From positions 4,960,001 through 5,024,000 of the forward strand of contig OY783209.1 in assembly GCA_963678705.1 (NCBI GenBank): 64,000 nucleotides of DNA, in the 5' to 3' direction. How positions within the stretch are numbered: the stretch's first letter is position 1; the number at the start of each line of letters is the position of its first letter. The stretch is from Panorpa germanica. Lineage: Eukaryota > Arthropoda > Insecta > Mecoptera > Panorpidae. Shown here in pieces: positions 50,601 through 62,074 of the stretch. The position numbers and the translations under genes are program-made. The notes under the pieces were generated by a model. It did not search any database, had not been told where the DNA came from, and worked only from the letters and a program-made list of their open reading frames with translations.

Positions 50601-53600
50601 ATTGAAAAAAAGGTATAAAGTTAACCGTCTACAGGTGCGTATAAAACAAATTTAAAAGAAGGTGACGCCATTAATAATAAATTCTACTTATTCTCTGCTT
50701 GGCCGAGGTAGTTAGGTCGTAAGCTCTAACACTCTGCTATACTTATATCCTTGTTCGATTTCAGGAGATAGAATAAATTAATTTTATGACAGGCAAAGAA
50801 TTAACTAAGAAAAAAATATATAATTATTGTATTATAGTTAATGCGAGATATAACCTAGCTATTGAAATCGCAGTAATATAAAAAAAGATAAAAAAAAAAA
50901 AAATCATAATATTTTTATAGGTTAAGACCGCTTATAACTGATATTAATAAATTATTGTATTGATATTATCAGATTTAATTTGATTTGAATGTGCATCTGC
51001 TTCATCATAAGCACAAAATTTATGAAGCAGTGCTGCCGTGATAAATACTGTTGCAGAAGGTCGTGGGTGATAAGACTCAGCATGGTAGACGTTATATAAA
51101 TAGACGTTAAATAAAATTAAAATACAAAATACAATAATTTTACTTCTTGCCCTAAATGACCTGGCGGAATTTCAACGGTAAAATTCAGGAAAACTTAACT
51201 TAGGTAAAATTAACAAACAATTACATAATTATTTTTTTTAAATAGCTTAAAATTAATGGTATAAGTATTTAAAGTTTCATAGCTTATTTTTCACTGGAAT
51301 TTTGTATGTTAAATAATTTATTCGTGAACACATGTTATTTTAAATATTTTCCCACTACTGAATTGTTAGAATTATTATAAATTTAAATATAAACATTTTA
51401 TATCAACTGCGCAACTATTTCTAGGAAATAATTGTTTGAATAGTGTTGATAAATATCAAACTAGTTCCAAAGTATCTACTGATAAGGCTTATCAACACAC
51501 GTGCATAGTTAAATGTTCTAAATTATATGATTAATAAACCGGAAAATTTGTATAATTTATTAGTATTTATGATTTTTGTTAAAAAGTATCAGTTAATATC
51601 TGCATATTGGCGTTTTTTATTATTTTTAACGTTCTAATAAATAATTAAATATTTAAAATTTGGATTTCTGTGTTGTCGCGTAATTTTTAAATATCTTTTG
51701 GCGATACAGGACAACTGCAGAACCTTTATAATTTCAAAACTTTGTATATTGCATAAGTCAGCTGTAGTAACTGAGGTATCACTGACACTTGTATGTATCT
51801 CTTTTATGTTTTAATTTTAGGAAATTGTAATAAAAGGAGTAGAAATTGGACTTGATGTAATAGACCGGGGACTAGAGGTAAGTAAGTATGCAAAATGTGA
51901 GGACCGAATTCCACCAATGGATTTAAATTAAGAAAAGGTCAAAAATTAATAATGCGGATCTTGCCGGTCAAATATTTGGTCCATTTTTTTTTTACCCCAC
52001 TTTTTTTTACCTCACTTCGATAGCAAATAAATCTTCAGGCCATTGACAAGTACTAAGTTGTCTTGTTTACTGCGTGCAGTATTTAAAATTTGTTCCGCTG
52101 CTGAATTTTCGGAACACAAATACAGCTGCTTGTCTTTGTTCCTCGTTAATTTTCTACAAATTAAGCATTTCAAGGATTTATTTGCTTCTGCAGGTGAATA
52201 CCTAACACACTGAATACCTAAGCGCGCTATGCTTACAGTTAGCTCGGAGAGGGGATGTGAAGGGAGCGGGAAGGGACCATCACAGCTGGTGGCAAGATGT
52301 GTTTTGTTATTATTTGGGGTCTCAGGTATAAGAATCCGACCATAGTTGCTGGTCCTCACATTTTGCATACTCAACTACCTATAGCGCCTGCACTATAACC
52401 GGACAATTTATTTTTAATAACTTTCTGATAGTCAACTTTATCAATATAGAGTAGTTTAAAAAAACTGAAACTAGTTATATCAGAACTATTTAAATTTGAA
52501 TAAACATAGATGGCGCCACAGCAGACATAACAATCGGCTACAATAGTTGTCAATATTAAATAAACCTATGTCTTATATTATTCTATTCCTGCAATATTGT
52601 AGAAAATAAATAACAAGTTATAATATTCTATGCTCCATTGTCATTACAATATATAAAGCGTCGTTATTATAAAATAAATATAAACACATTACTTTAGTTA
52701 CAAACCGTATGTAGCGCCACTTGTCTATGTATTCCAAAGAAATGGTTATATTTCATTATTTTATAATTTTCAAGGTAAAACTCAGACAGTAAGCCTGAAA
52801 GACTGTTCCGGAAATAAAGACGAATAGCCACCATATACTGTACACTTTTCTAATTATGTTTCTTCTAATAATAGTTATGCAATGTTTCCTGTTCTTTAAA
52901 TACACAAACACTACTGTTTAATTGCTATAAATTATAAATATCCTTTTGTTGCATTAATATTCACAATCTATTTCTATTTATGATGTTTAGTTTAACTTAT
53001 AAATAGAATAATGAATTGAAAGATTTAGAAACAATGCAGTGCTGCACTGGATCTATATTTAATAGCGCTATTTATTTTACGACACTGACGATACGTCATT
53101 TTTTATATAAGGTTTGCGGTTTATGAAAATGTATTAAATACAGATAAAGTATGAGTGTAGAACAATATTTGTACATCGAACCTTCAAATTAATTTGTAGC
53201 ACTGCAAGAAAATGTTGACTGCAAATGACAAATCTAATTAACAATAAGTACGTTGATTAATTATATAAATTCCAATGTATACAGAAATCTGGATATATGA
53301 TCTTTGTTATAAGTAAATGAGGAAAAAGAAAATAATAACAGAAATAATTGAAATGAGACGTAGGCATACGTGCCATTGCTTCATGTCAGAAATACATTTG
53401 TTATACTAAGCTAATAACAAATCTGAAAATATGTCTGAAAAATAAACTAGCATCTAAATAATGTTAAAACTTACTTATTCGTTAAAGTCTTATAATGTAT
53501 TTTATTCTAGCAGCAACTTTACAAAACAAGCTTTAATGCTAAGGTAAAATAACGCTATCTGCAAGTCTGAAATTTGCACTGTAAGCTAATTTTCAATCTG

Positions 53601-56600
53601 GGTTGCAGTTTAGTTAATAAAATTCCTACCAGATGTTGCGTATATCGTATATATTTATATTTCATTACCTTGTTTCCTGCTCCAAAGTTGAATTCTTGCA
53701 CTCAATCTTTCTGTGAGAATGTATGAAATCGTAGCGTCGAGATCTCGGCTCTATTTGCACAACTATCTGCAAATAAAATACATCTTAGTAAGGTTTAAAC
53801 TCATGAAAACATATCTAACATAACCTATAACTATGAAACACCCACAATGCAATTAATATGAATAAATCTGAATATGAAAGTTCTGTTGGTACTTTTCCAG
53901 AATTTGTAATGTTAACTTAATCATAAATCTAATGAAAACATTTTATTATTTATTTTAGTGACACTGCCTCTCGAAGAGGACCTTCCCAACGGAACATCCA
54001 AAGCATCGAGAAAGAACAAAGGAGCTGCCATGGGTTTGTCACCTGTCAGTACAGAAAGTAGCACCAGCTCCTGGGAACTAGTGCCTCCCGATGGTGGCTG
54101 GGGATGGCTGGTTCTTGCTGGATCAATGATGGTCAATATTCTGGTACCTGGAACTGTCAAATCTTTTGGTGTGCTGTTTGTAGAATTCTTGGAAGTTTTT
54201 GATGCATCTCCTGCTGCTGCAGCGTGGATTCCAGCTCTTTGTTACTTCCTCTACAGTTCTTTAGGTGAGTCAAAATTAATTTATTGATACTAGAATTTAT
54301 ACAAAAATCGGTTTCCAAATGTTGGCATATCGAAGTAATAAATGAATCAAAAAACTGAACCAACACTGATATTGAGAATGTCGAAATGTTAAGAATGTGG
54401 TTATTATTATTTATCATATAATACACAGGAGAAATATTCTCGAAATTTTTTAAACGTTCATTAAATTTTGCGAAAAGTTATACATATTTGAAATTATAAT
54501 TACCATTTATTGTATCACGCAGGTACATAACCTAAACTATTTTGTCAGTTAATCAGCGTTTATAACATTTTAAAACAATGTAAGTAAAGTTATATACGGT
54601 TGACAATTTTGTATACAGTAGTACTTCTTTCTAGTTTTTGACGATTTGAAATTAATTAAACTATAATACCAAACAAATTATAAAGATTTATTACGAAAAC
54701 TGAAGCTGTCAATAATATTACTTTATCGATAGAGACTAGTACACTTACCTGACACCAGGTGTATGATTTATTTAAATTAATTGGTAATTAATATTATTTT
54801 AATAACATATTTGTTTCTTCTATATAATTTTTTAATTAAAGAAGAACCTTTTTATATTTTGCAGCAATGGATTTTCTGACATAATATATATCTTTGCGGG
54901 GTCTATGTATTTAGATACTAATGTAACTGCTTTAATACTTGTTAGTTATAACTCTTCATATAGCGCTACATTAATTGTTAGTATATCTAAACATCTGCCT
55001 AATTTAAGACAGCGAATTATATGATTTTACTGTTCGAAATAATACAAATAATATAAGACTATGCTAATTGTCAGAGAGAGCCAAGAATGATGCAATTATG
55101 TGCATTTTGTTTACTTTTCAGATTTCATTTATCATTACAGATTTGTGTAACGCTTTCATATTGTACAGTTTATTTTTGGTACTGATCGGTTAGGTGACAC
55201 GCAGATCTTATAAATAAAGTCATGATTTATGTATTCAATTACCAACAAACTAATTTAATTTAACATGTGTATATATAATTATATATAAAATGTTAAATTG
55301 TAAAAAATCACTCTTTTTCTGCATGATAATGTTTACTTAATACTAAATATTAATGGAAATTTATATTTAAGTAATGTTCCATTTTTTTATCGCTTGCTTT
55401 TTATTTAAAATAAAAATCCTTTAAATAATCAATAACATACTGCGGAAAACATGGCCCTGAGTCAAACATGTTGCATATGTAACAGGGACAACTATATGTA
55501 TTTTTATTTTATATGTTAAACTAAATTCTATTAGGTACTTGTTGTGATACAAAAGTAATATAGAAACTAAGCTGAATATACTGAAATGATATTTATTTAT
55601 ATGAAACTTATTTAACTGTGGAATTTCTTTGACCAGTGGTTTTTTTATTCATCTTCTTGAGGGTATAGAAATCTTGATTTTAAATTTTCTTTCACAATAA
55701 ATTTTTGTTTCGATTTCCACTAGCAACGAAAATGCTCAACAATATTTTTTTATTATTTATTTAGTAATTTAATTCAATAATTATTACCCTCTTTAATAGA
55801 CACTAAAGACAAATTACCCTGGAACCAAATTTAATCTAAAGTGACAATCGTAGGCAAAAGTATAGTTGGATATTAAGTACAAACGTTACGAACATTATAT
55901 TCATAATAATTTTATTTGCTCTAATGCGCGCAAAGCTTGAAAACATACTACGTTGCGAAGTTGTGATAACTATCCTTACTAAACAATTATATATTTTTTT
56001 GTAACGCGCTCTTTAAAACATTTTATATTTTGGGACTGAATTCAGTATAGCATATTTAAATTTTATGAAATTCTATATGTGATTTTACTAACGAACTATT
56101 TTAAATCATAAAACGCCTGATATATATGCTATACAAATAACTGTTTATACAGTTTAAACTATTTTAACGTTAACTATTTAATTGCGCTACATATTTATAA
56201 ATTTTAAAATGTAATTACATAAAAAAGTATTCGCTTTTTGCCATTAACTGTACTTTACGTAATTATTCTGCAATAAAAGTCATATATTACAATTAGAAAA
56301 TACACCGCTATCCTTGACTTCATTATTAAGCAGACCTTGTCGCGTCACACCATTGAAATTATTTCTATGAAAATCAAATCGATTGTCACGCGATTAGATA
56401 AAAAAAAGTGAATAGTATGAGTACACTCACGACGTGTTACTAATAAATAATAGATGATTACAACGGTCAGGTCATGACCCCAAGCTGCACATAACGAAAT
56501 ATTGTTATGTTAGTTCAATTTGAAATATGTTTTTAATTTTAATGATGTTGTGCTCTTGAAATAGAATGTCTTTGTTATTAAATATGAGACTTGCATTATA

Positions 56601-59450
56601 ACCAGAGAAATCCGTTATCGTGGATTGCATTATGGGTAGGCAGTTCTATTTCAGTCGCCATCTTGAACATAAACATGCAATCATTTCTTTTTTTTTATCT
56701 TGGAAACTATGAATATACCTCCCAACAAAATATTGCGTAGATAATAATTTGTATACCTATTTTAATTATTAATGTCTGTATAATATTTATTTTTCAGGGC
56801 CTGTCTCAAGTATTCTTTCTGTAAAGTATTCCTATCGTACTGTAACTATAATAGGGGGCGCATTTGCGGCAGTAGGAATGATGGTATCCTTTTGGGCATC
56901 TTCCGTTACGTACTTATATTTAAGGTATGTTTTGCTAAAAGATATATTGTATTTATTTTATTATTGTGCTCTACATTTCAAATGACTTAAGGTGAAACGA
57001 TACGTGGCCATTCTTTCTAGCGAAATATAGATGGCGATACTATACAGCAGGTTAAATATTATCAAAAAACCATGCTTTTTTAATTTAAATCGTTTTGGTT
57101 TTTTTGATAATATTTAACCTGCTGTATAGTATCGCCATCTATATTTCCCTAGAAAAAATGGCCAAGTATCGTTTCACCTTAATTAAAAATTCAATTTTGT
57201 TTATCTGTTCCAGTTATGGCGTGATGGTAGGCACCGGTGCCGGTTTGAGTTTTCCGCCAACTGTGTATATAGTGACGTCATATTTTGTTCGACTACGAGG
57301 TTTAGCTAATGGTTTATGTATATCTGGCAGTGCTATTGGGTCCATTATCTTACCACCAGTTTTGCGGTATCTATTAGAGACGTATGGATATCGGTAAGTA
57401 GTCTAAGAAATGTATATCAATATAATGGGTTTGTGTCCTCATTTTTTAGTGGTTGATTTTTCAATTGTTGATTGAAATTGATGTTAATAAATGTGTATTG
57501 GCGTGTCTATTTTATTAAATATCTAAATGTTGACGGAGAAATAGCAATTAAAAGTTTGAATTGTAGTTTTAGCGCTAGAGATGGTCGACCATATTTGTAT
57601 GACGTGAAATGCATTTTAACGTCAGTTATTTGTTGAGTAGGTCAGTGCTGTGGTAATATTTTGTAGCTGTTGGTAGTCAAACAATCAAGTCAAGGCAATG
57701 AATAATAAGTTTTTGTTTTATTTAACCCTGTTAAGGCAGACATAATATTGAAATTTGATTGTTCCTTGAAATAGCTGTAAATAATATTTGATATTTTGAT
57801 ATATAAATACATATAGCAGAGATTACCGTACACAAGGATTGTGATGTCACATGCACTTGGAATGTGTACAACGTTGAATCCCTTTAATAATTAAAGAGAC
57901 AAAATGACTTTTTTAATTGTTAATATCTCTTAACATATAACGATTTATTAAAAAATAATTGAACATTTGAGGTTCTAGTAACCCACTTTATACATACATA
58001 GTACACTTTTATAGAAATTAAGACATAGGACATAAGCCCATTATAAGAAGCGTATAACTATATCTAACAAATATCATTGATCAATTTCAGAGGCGCTGTG
58101 TTAATAATGGGTGGTGTAACATTGAACGTTTTCGCGGCCGCATTATTATATCAACCTGTAGAAAATCACTTAAAAAGAGTGCCAAAAGGTTCAGAAGAGC
58201 TTCCAACATTAGATTCTCCAACGTCAATTGATGAAAATCAAGATCCACCTAAAGCAGCAAAATTTATGATTACTTCTGATGATACTCCAATAATGCCAAC
58301 AAAAGAATATCATAGTAAATCACCGGAAATGTATTTTAAATATCCAAATAATGGAAATACATTTGTAAGAAGTGCATCCGCTGTTGTTGTACAAAATTAT
58401 AAAAATATTAACAACGATGACCGCCATAGAAAAATTAGTGTACCGTCAAGCAAGGAGCCTAAGTTAATAAAAACGTCTTCCGTTACGAAAAATCAGATGA
58501 GAAGTACTCCTACATTACATGCAGTACCAGAATCAGGAAGGAATGGATCCAGTTTAGATTATTATGCCCATAATCGTTTACCATCACTAAAACAAAAATC
58601 TTTGCTAAAACCACCAAAGCGATCACCATCAACAAGTAGTTTTCAGTACGTTAGTACGCCATACCATGGCAGCACTTTATCAGCCTTACAACCTAACGAA
58701 TTTGCATCTCATTTGTCACTGAGATCTATCACCAATTCTCTAAATCCAGTAGGATCATGTTGTAATGGCAAACAAGCCCCTAAAGAAAAGGAGAGAAACA
58801 AATTTTTTGATGTATCTTTATTAAAAGATCCTACATACCTTGTAATTTTAATTTCCAATTCAACTAATGCAATTTCTTACACAAATTTCATCATTTTAGT
58901 TCCTTCTTACGCTATTATGATGGGTTTTGATAAAAGTTTAGCTGCTTGGTTACTATCAGTAGTATCACTTTTTGATTTAATTGGTAGAATTGGTGGTTCT
59001 GCGTTATCTGATATTGAATTAATACCCAAACAATGGTATTTTATCGGAGGGTTACTTGTTTCTGGAATATCTTTAGCTATTTTACCTTTAGCGCAGACTT
59101 ATACCATGGTTTGCGTTTGTTGTGGATTTTTTGGATTAGCTTCCGGTGTTTATGTTGGTGTCACTGCTGTAATAATGGCTGATATGTTAGGTACAGAACG
59201 CTTAACATCAACTTATGGTATTAGTTTATTTGTTAATGGTATATTACAATTAATTGGTCCACCAATTTGTGGTATTTGGTTTGAACAAGTTCGTTCTTAT
59301 GTACCATTATTTACTACTTTGGGCTTTGTACTTATTGGTGGTGCATCTATTTGGGGTTTTATTCCATTTATTAATAGAAGTAAAAGAAATGCTGAGGAAA
59401 ATTACGAAGAAAATTATGATAATGAAAAAGGGTTATTAGAAAAGCAATGA
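41697..59450 (+). CDS. Monocarboxylate transporter (SLC16/MCT family), second gene, five coding exons, 699 aa
   Basis: Exons: 41697-41823, 53959-54264, 56798-56924, 57214-57393, 58091-59450. All introns are GT-AG and the total is exactly 700 codons including TGA. The start is ATG in MADHKTTNG, the only ATG opening this first exon. The cytosolic N-terminus is about 80 residues. TM1 has VPPDGGWGW (84-92) and Lys110 in GTVKSFG. The RLRGLANGLCISGSAIGSI block lies in exon 4. Residues ~265-485 are the long Ser/Lys-rich TM6-TM7 loop. TM8 has FDLIGR with Asp542 and Arg546, matching the transport Asp/Arg pair. The C-terminal tail is acidic. Sequence is closest in style to a conserved insect MCT subgroup (FVEFLEVFDASPAAAAWIP). 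It is a paralogue of the gene at 1-21066. Intron 1 is 12.1 kb; intron 3 is mostly a hairpin MITE and intron 4 mostly a family A repeat. Confidence 0.95.
42532..42950 (-). mobile_element. LINE 3' fragment (non-LTR retrotransposon, Jockey/R1-like tail)
   Basis: The minus strand reads CQCGEEGTLDHIIFECINYS and, after it, SDENELMNYLEICKIEL then a stop. This is the Cys-rich knuckle near the end of many LINE ORF2 proteins. Upstream of it KTWFRNESRKIISTIIRIKS is readable in another frame, so the copy has at least one frameshift. Only the last ~140 codons and a short 3' UTR remain. Confidence 0.6.
44240..44690 (+). mobile_element. LINE 3' fragment (R1/wasp-ant type)
   Basis: The open frame 44264-44482 reads MRRIARFRLGNEEKGNRYW, then CRVCGTKFETLEHIKFSCQ. 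The knuckle is C-x2-C-x8-H-x4-C, the terminal zinc motif of non-LTR retrotransposon ORF2. A 3' UTR follows, ending in AATAAATAATAATT tail-like sequence, and then TATTA repeats. The copy is 5'-truncated, as is typical of LINEs. Confidence 0.65.
45383..46079. repeat. Nested MITE-like array with CCCTACAAACAATTTTGAC ends
   Basis: The terminal motif ACAAACAATTTTGAC or its reverse complement occurs near 45394, 45490, 45566, 45848, 45977 and 46063. It is often followed by AGAATCGTAT-type repeats. The outer ends are inverted and about 700 bp apart. It looks like two or three related elements inserted into or recombined with each other. Confidence 0.5.
47068..47568. mobile_element. PIF/Harbinger-like MITE with 3-bp TTA duplication
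   Basis: The inverted termini GGCCCTCCGCATACGAGGCG and its counterpart extend to about 65 bp (through CAAACCTTAGCCCCGAATCT). Longer imperfect inversion reaches about 150 bp per arm. TTA occurs on both sides (47065-47067, 47569-47571), the TWA duplication expected for PIF/Harbinger. It is 501 bp and non-coding. Confidence 0.7.
48769..49301 (-). repeat. ~600-bp dispersed repeat (family A), copy 3, reverse, internally shortened
   Basis: Begins GGGCTTGTGTCCTATGTCTT and ends TTTAGAAGCCC. About 100 bp next to the family's left end is missing. The flanks are perfect 9-bp inverted repeats: GAATTGAAT (48760-48768) and ATTCAATTC (49302-49310). Confidence 0.8.
50698..50766 (+). repeat. tRNA-like segment (possible SINE head or tRNA relic)
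   Basis: TGGCCGAGGTAGTTAGGTCG resembles the A-box arm of Ser/Leu tRNAs. Some 47 nt later TTGTTCGATTTC resembles a B box. The acceptor stem does not pair well, so it is not a functional tRNA. Confidence 0.3.
51821..51877 (+). other. Exon-like 57-nt segment with strong splice sites in MCT gene 2 intron 1
   Basis: A pyrimidine-rich acceptor TTTTAATTTTAG precedes it and a consensus donor GAG|GTAAGTAAG follows. In frame 0 it reads EIVIKGVEIGLDVIDRGLE. Spliced between exons 1 and 2 of the MCT gene it would be read in a different phase and meet a TGA. If used, it would be a poison exon or part of another transcript. Confidence 0.3.
51885..52372 (-). mobile_element. Inverted-repeat-bounded element with a coding-like minus-strand frame
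   Basis: AGTATGCAAAATGTGAGGACC at the left and its exact reverse complement at the right bound 488 bp. Inside, a minus-strand frame (52374-52012) reads protein-like, with CLICRKLTRNKDKQLYLC. That resembles the N-terminal Cys-containing module I have seen in insect transposon-linked proteins; the match is from memory. The rest of such a protein is missing. Flanking duplication is not clear. Confidence 0.45.
54265..56797 (+). other. MCT gene 2, intron 2
   Basis: 2.5-kb AT-rich intron between exons encoding TM1-2 and TM3. I see no gene, strong repeat or RNA structure in it. Confidence 0.6.
56987..57182. mobile_element. Hairpin MITE bounded by TTAA, filling an MCT intron
   Basis: The arms 56987-57071 and 57097-57182 are near-perfect inverted repeats (TTAAGGTGAAACGATAC at each end) around a 25-nt loop. 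TTAA lies at both ends. It takes up 196 of the 289 bp of intron 3 of the second MCT gene. The transcribed intron would fold into a long double-stranded hairpin. Confidence 0.75.
57427..58039 (+). repeat. ~600-bp dispersed repeat (family A), copy 4
   Basis: Full-length copy, GGGTTTGTGTCCTC to GGACATAAGCCC, making up most of the 697-bp intron 4 of the second MCT gene. The flanks are inverted: TATAAT (57421-57426) against ATTATA (58040-58045). Confidence 0.85.
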
Positions 59451-62074
59451 TTAAACACATTATAAAAATGTTTCTGTCATCTTTGTTTTGCAATTGATAA
59501 TGTAATTTATTTTATCTTTTAAATTCTAAAATGATAAACATGAGAGTGATGTCAGAACTCGGTGAGGTCTAAACACTTTCTCTTTATCACTCCCACTCTT
59601 CAATAGGCCTTCAACTTCTGACGCCATCTTCATTATATATGAACAACTACGTACAACGTGGATTTTAGTAGAAATAGCGTTCTAATAGATTATTTGGTTA
59701 GCTTGTATGTCCAGAAATAATTTCATTTTTTTACATTAATTTTAAAGGTAAATAAAATACTGTATACCAGTGCCGAATTAATCATTGAGAAAAAAAATTT
59801 AGCCCATCGGCCTCCTGCGGTTAATTTGTGACTAGATACAATTCATTTTGGATCGGGGCTAAGAAAAACGGTTTCTATTAAATATTCGGGACTTTTCGCA
59901 AAAATGAATTAATTTTGCGCTGCTGTATAAAGTATACCACTGAGCTTATAATTATATGGGCACAGTTGATAATTTAATTTTTGTGTATTACTTAATTTAT
60001 TTATATATTCATTCAGAGTACTACATCTATATTAATTAAATGAATGTTTCCATTTCAAATCATAATTTTAAGACACAAACACATAAAAGATACTCGTATA
60101 CAGTTGAAATGACAACAAATTTCACACAAGGAAGAAATTGATAATTTAACTAAAGTACGTTAAGAAAGTTATTAAAAATTGTAAAGATCTTTCATATTTC
60201 GAGGCTAAAACTTAATTTTAAATAAGAAAATCGTACTTACAAAATTTTTTCTTTGTATTTTAAGTATTTTTTTTATATATATAATTTATTAGGGAATTAT
60301 TAGAATGTTTAGGAAGAGTAGAAAAGTATGATCATGATAATTTGTCTTTAACTGGTATGCAATTGATTTAAAAGCTGACCACATAAGGATGTATTAATTA
60401 TACTATTATTATTATATTGTATATAGTTTAATTTTTATATATGTTAAAAGTAAATTTTCATAAATTCTATATTTTTATTTTCATCTATTTAGTATATGTC
60501 ACAAAATATTTGCCGAATAAATTTAGATTTTATGTTAGATAGTGTGAATGTAATATCAGTTATTTTTTAATATCTATTGTTATATACAATTATAGAAATA
60601 TATATAAAAAAGTAATTATCAATTTTCAAAGTAATAAAACAAAAGATATTAAAATTGAATAGTGGCTGAAATATTATAACTGTTAGCATAGCTACTCAGG
60701 AATTAAGAAATGTTTGTTACCAAGTAATTATAATGTAAACAACTATATAAAAGAAATCATATTTTTAAATCAATTTAAATATTAAGCACACATATATACA
60801 CAAGTTAAATTTATTATAATGCACATCTTATTTATTTATTCACAAATTTTATTAAACATAAATTTATTGTATTATTAATTAATATTGAGCTGTTTAAAAA
60901 AATATATAATGGCTGTAGTATTATTCTATATACTAAAATGTTGACATACACAAAGTTTGTGTATATGTTGTTATATTTTTGTTAAAATGCTTCTATTATA
61001 GGAATTCTTATGCCAAAATATGTGTTCATATGAAAATGATAGCTTCTTTTTATATCCAATCTACTTTGTTGTTGTAGATATAATTTTTAAATAAACACAT
61101 ATTTTGTTGAATAACATTTAATTTCAATTTTTGAGAATAAATGTACTTTGTTTATCATGTAAAATAAATATAAATGATCAGATATGATGAAAATTTGAAA
61201 TATTTATATTTACATAAATAATGTCAATTATTCTCAAAAATAAATTTATAAACATAATTTTATATAACACATAAATAAAATGTACTGATTTTTATACGAA
61301 ATAATTATATCAGAAGTGTTCAGACAAGACAATTTAAAAAATGACTTTAAACAAATACTAAGGACTTGTGTAAATAGAAACAAAACAAATCTAATGAAAA
61401 TAAATTAAAAAAGAAACATTTATAAAAATGTGATCTATTATACATTTAATATTATAAGTGATAGTTTTTATTTAAATAATTAAACTTTTTGCATATTTAA
61501 AATAGCGTATAATTAATAGTAATTGTATTGTCAATTAACAATAAAAATATATCTGCTATATTACTTTAATAAAATTATTAACGTATTCATTTTACAATGC
61601 CTTTTTTCAGTTTTGCTACACTTTTATCTTGCCTACATTGCAATACAATATAATTAAAAACTATATATAAAGTATTTATAAATGATTTATTACAAAGGCG
61701 TTAAAAAGATTTGAAGTGAATAACTAAAGAATTCTGTGCTTAATTAAATACTTTTAGTTCAATTTTATTAACCATCGATCTAGTTTAAAAAAATTACTAA
61801 ATCAAACGTATTGAATTTATTTTTACGAAACAATATACTATTGGGCACTGAACATAATAAGCATGACCTATAAACAGGTAATATAGAAATTAGAACTAAT
61901 TATAACAATTATGTTTATTTCCAAGACAGTTATAGATATTTTGCTTAATATACTCTTATATTCTAATAACGCTTCTTTAAAATTCTTACACGAATACATA
62001 TATATTATAATTACATATAAAAAAATTTGCTCTACAAAATACAACAGTCAAAAGAAAAAGTGCTCAAGTTCTCA
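59451..62074. other. Region between MCT gene 2 and the UPF0547 gene
   Basis: Very AT-rich. It probably includes the 3' UTRs of both converging genes. A first AATAAA for the MCT gene is at 59752-59757. The only coding-like element is the candidate exon at 60293-60371. No repeat family was recognised. Confidence 0.55.
60293..60371 (+). CDS. Candidate alternative 3'-terminal exon of MCT gene 2
   Basis: After a polypyrimidine-like tract and TTTATTAG, a 79-nt stretch reads (xx)G then ELLECLGRVEKYDHDNLSLT plus GMQLI and TAA. It would join in frame to a GT inside the last MCT codons (exon end 59431, codon GG|G). The tail ...NEKGLLEKQ would become NEKG followed by this 25-residue tail, about 719 aa in all. 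The donor (AGG|GTTATT) is weak. The sequence is strikingly protein-like for this AT-rich region and the phase fits. It remains unproven. Confidence 0.4.

Larger units (their letters stand above)
41824..53958 (+). other. MCT gene 2, intron 1
   Basis: 12.1-kb intron separating a short N-terminal coding exon from the rest, a layout often tied to regulatory content. It contains two LINE tails, a MITE cluster near 45.4-46.1 kb, a PIF-like hairpin, family A copy 3, a tRNA-like segment, an exon-like segment at 51.82 kb and an inverted-repeat element at 51.9-52.4 kb. The remainder is AT-rich DNA in which I see nothing. Confidence 0.7.

Noticed and set aside
50698-50766. Functional tRNA gene
   Set aside because: A- and B-box-like motifs are present but the acceptor stem and anticodon arm do not pair properly.
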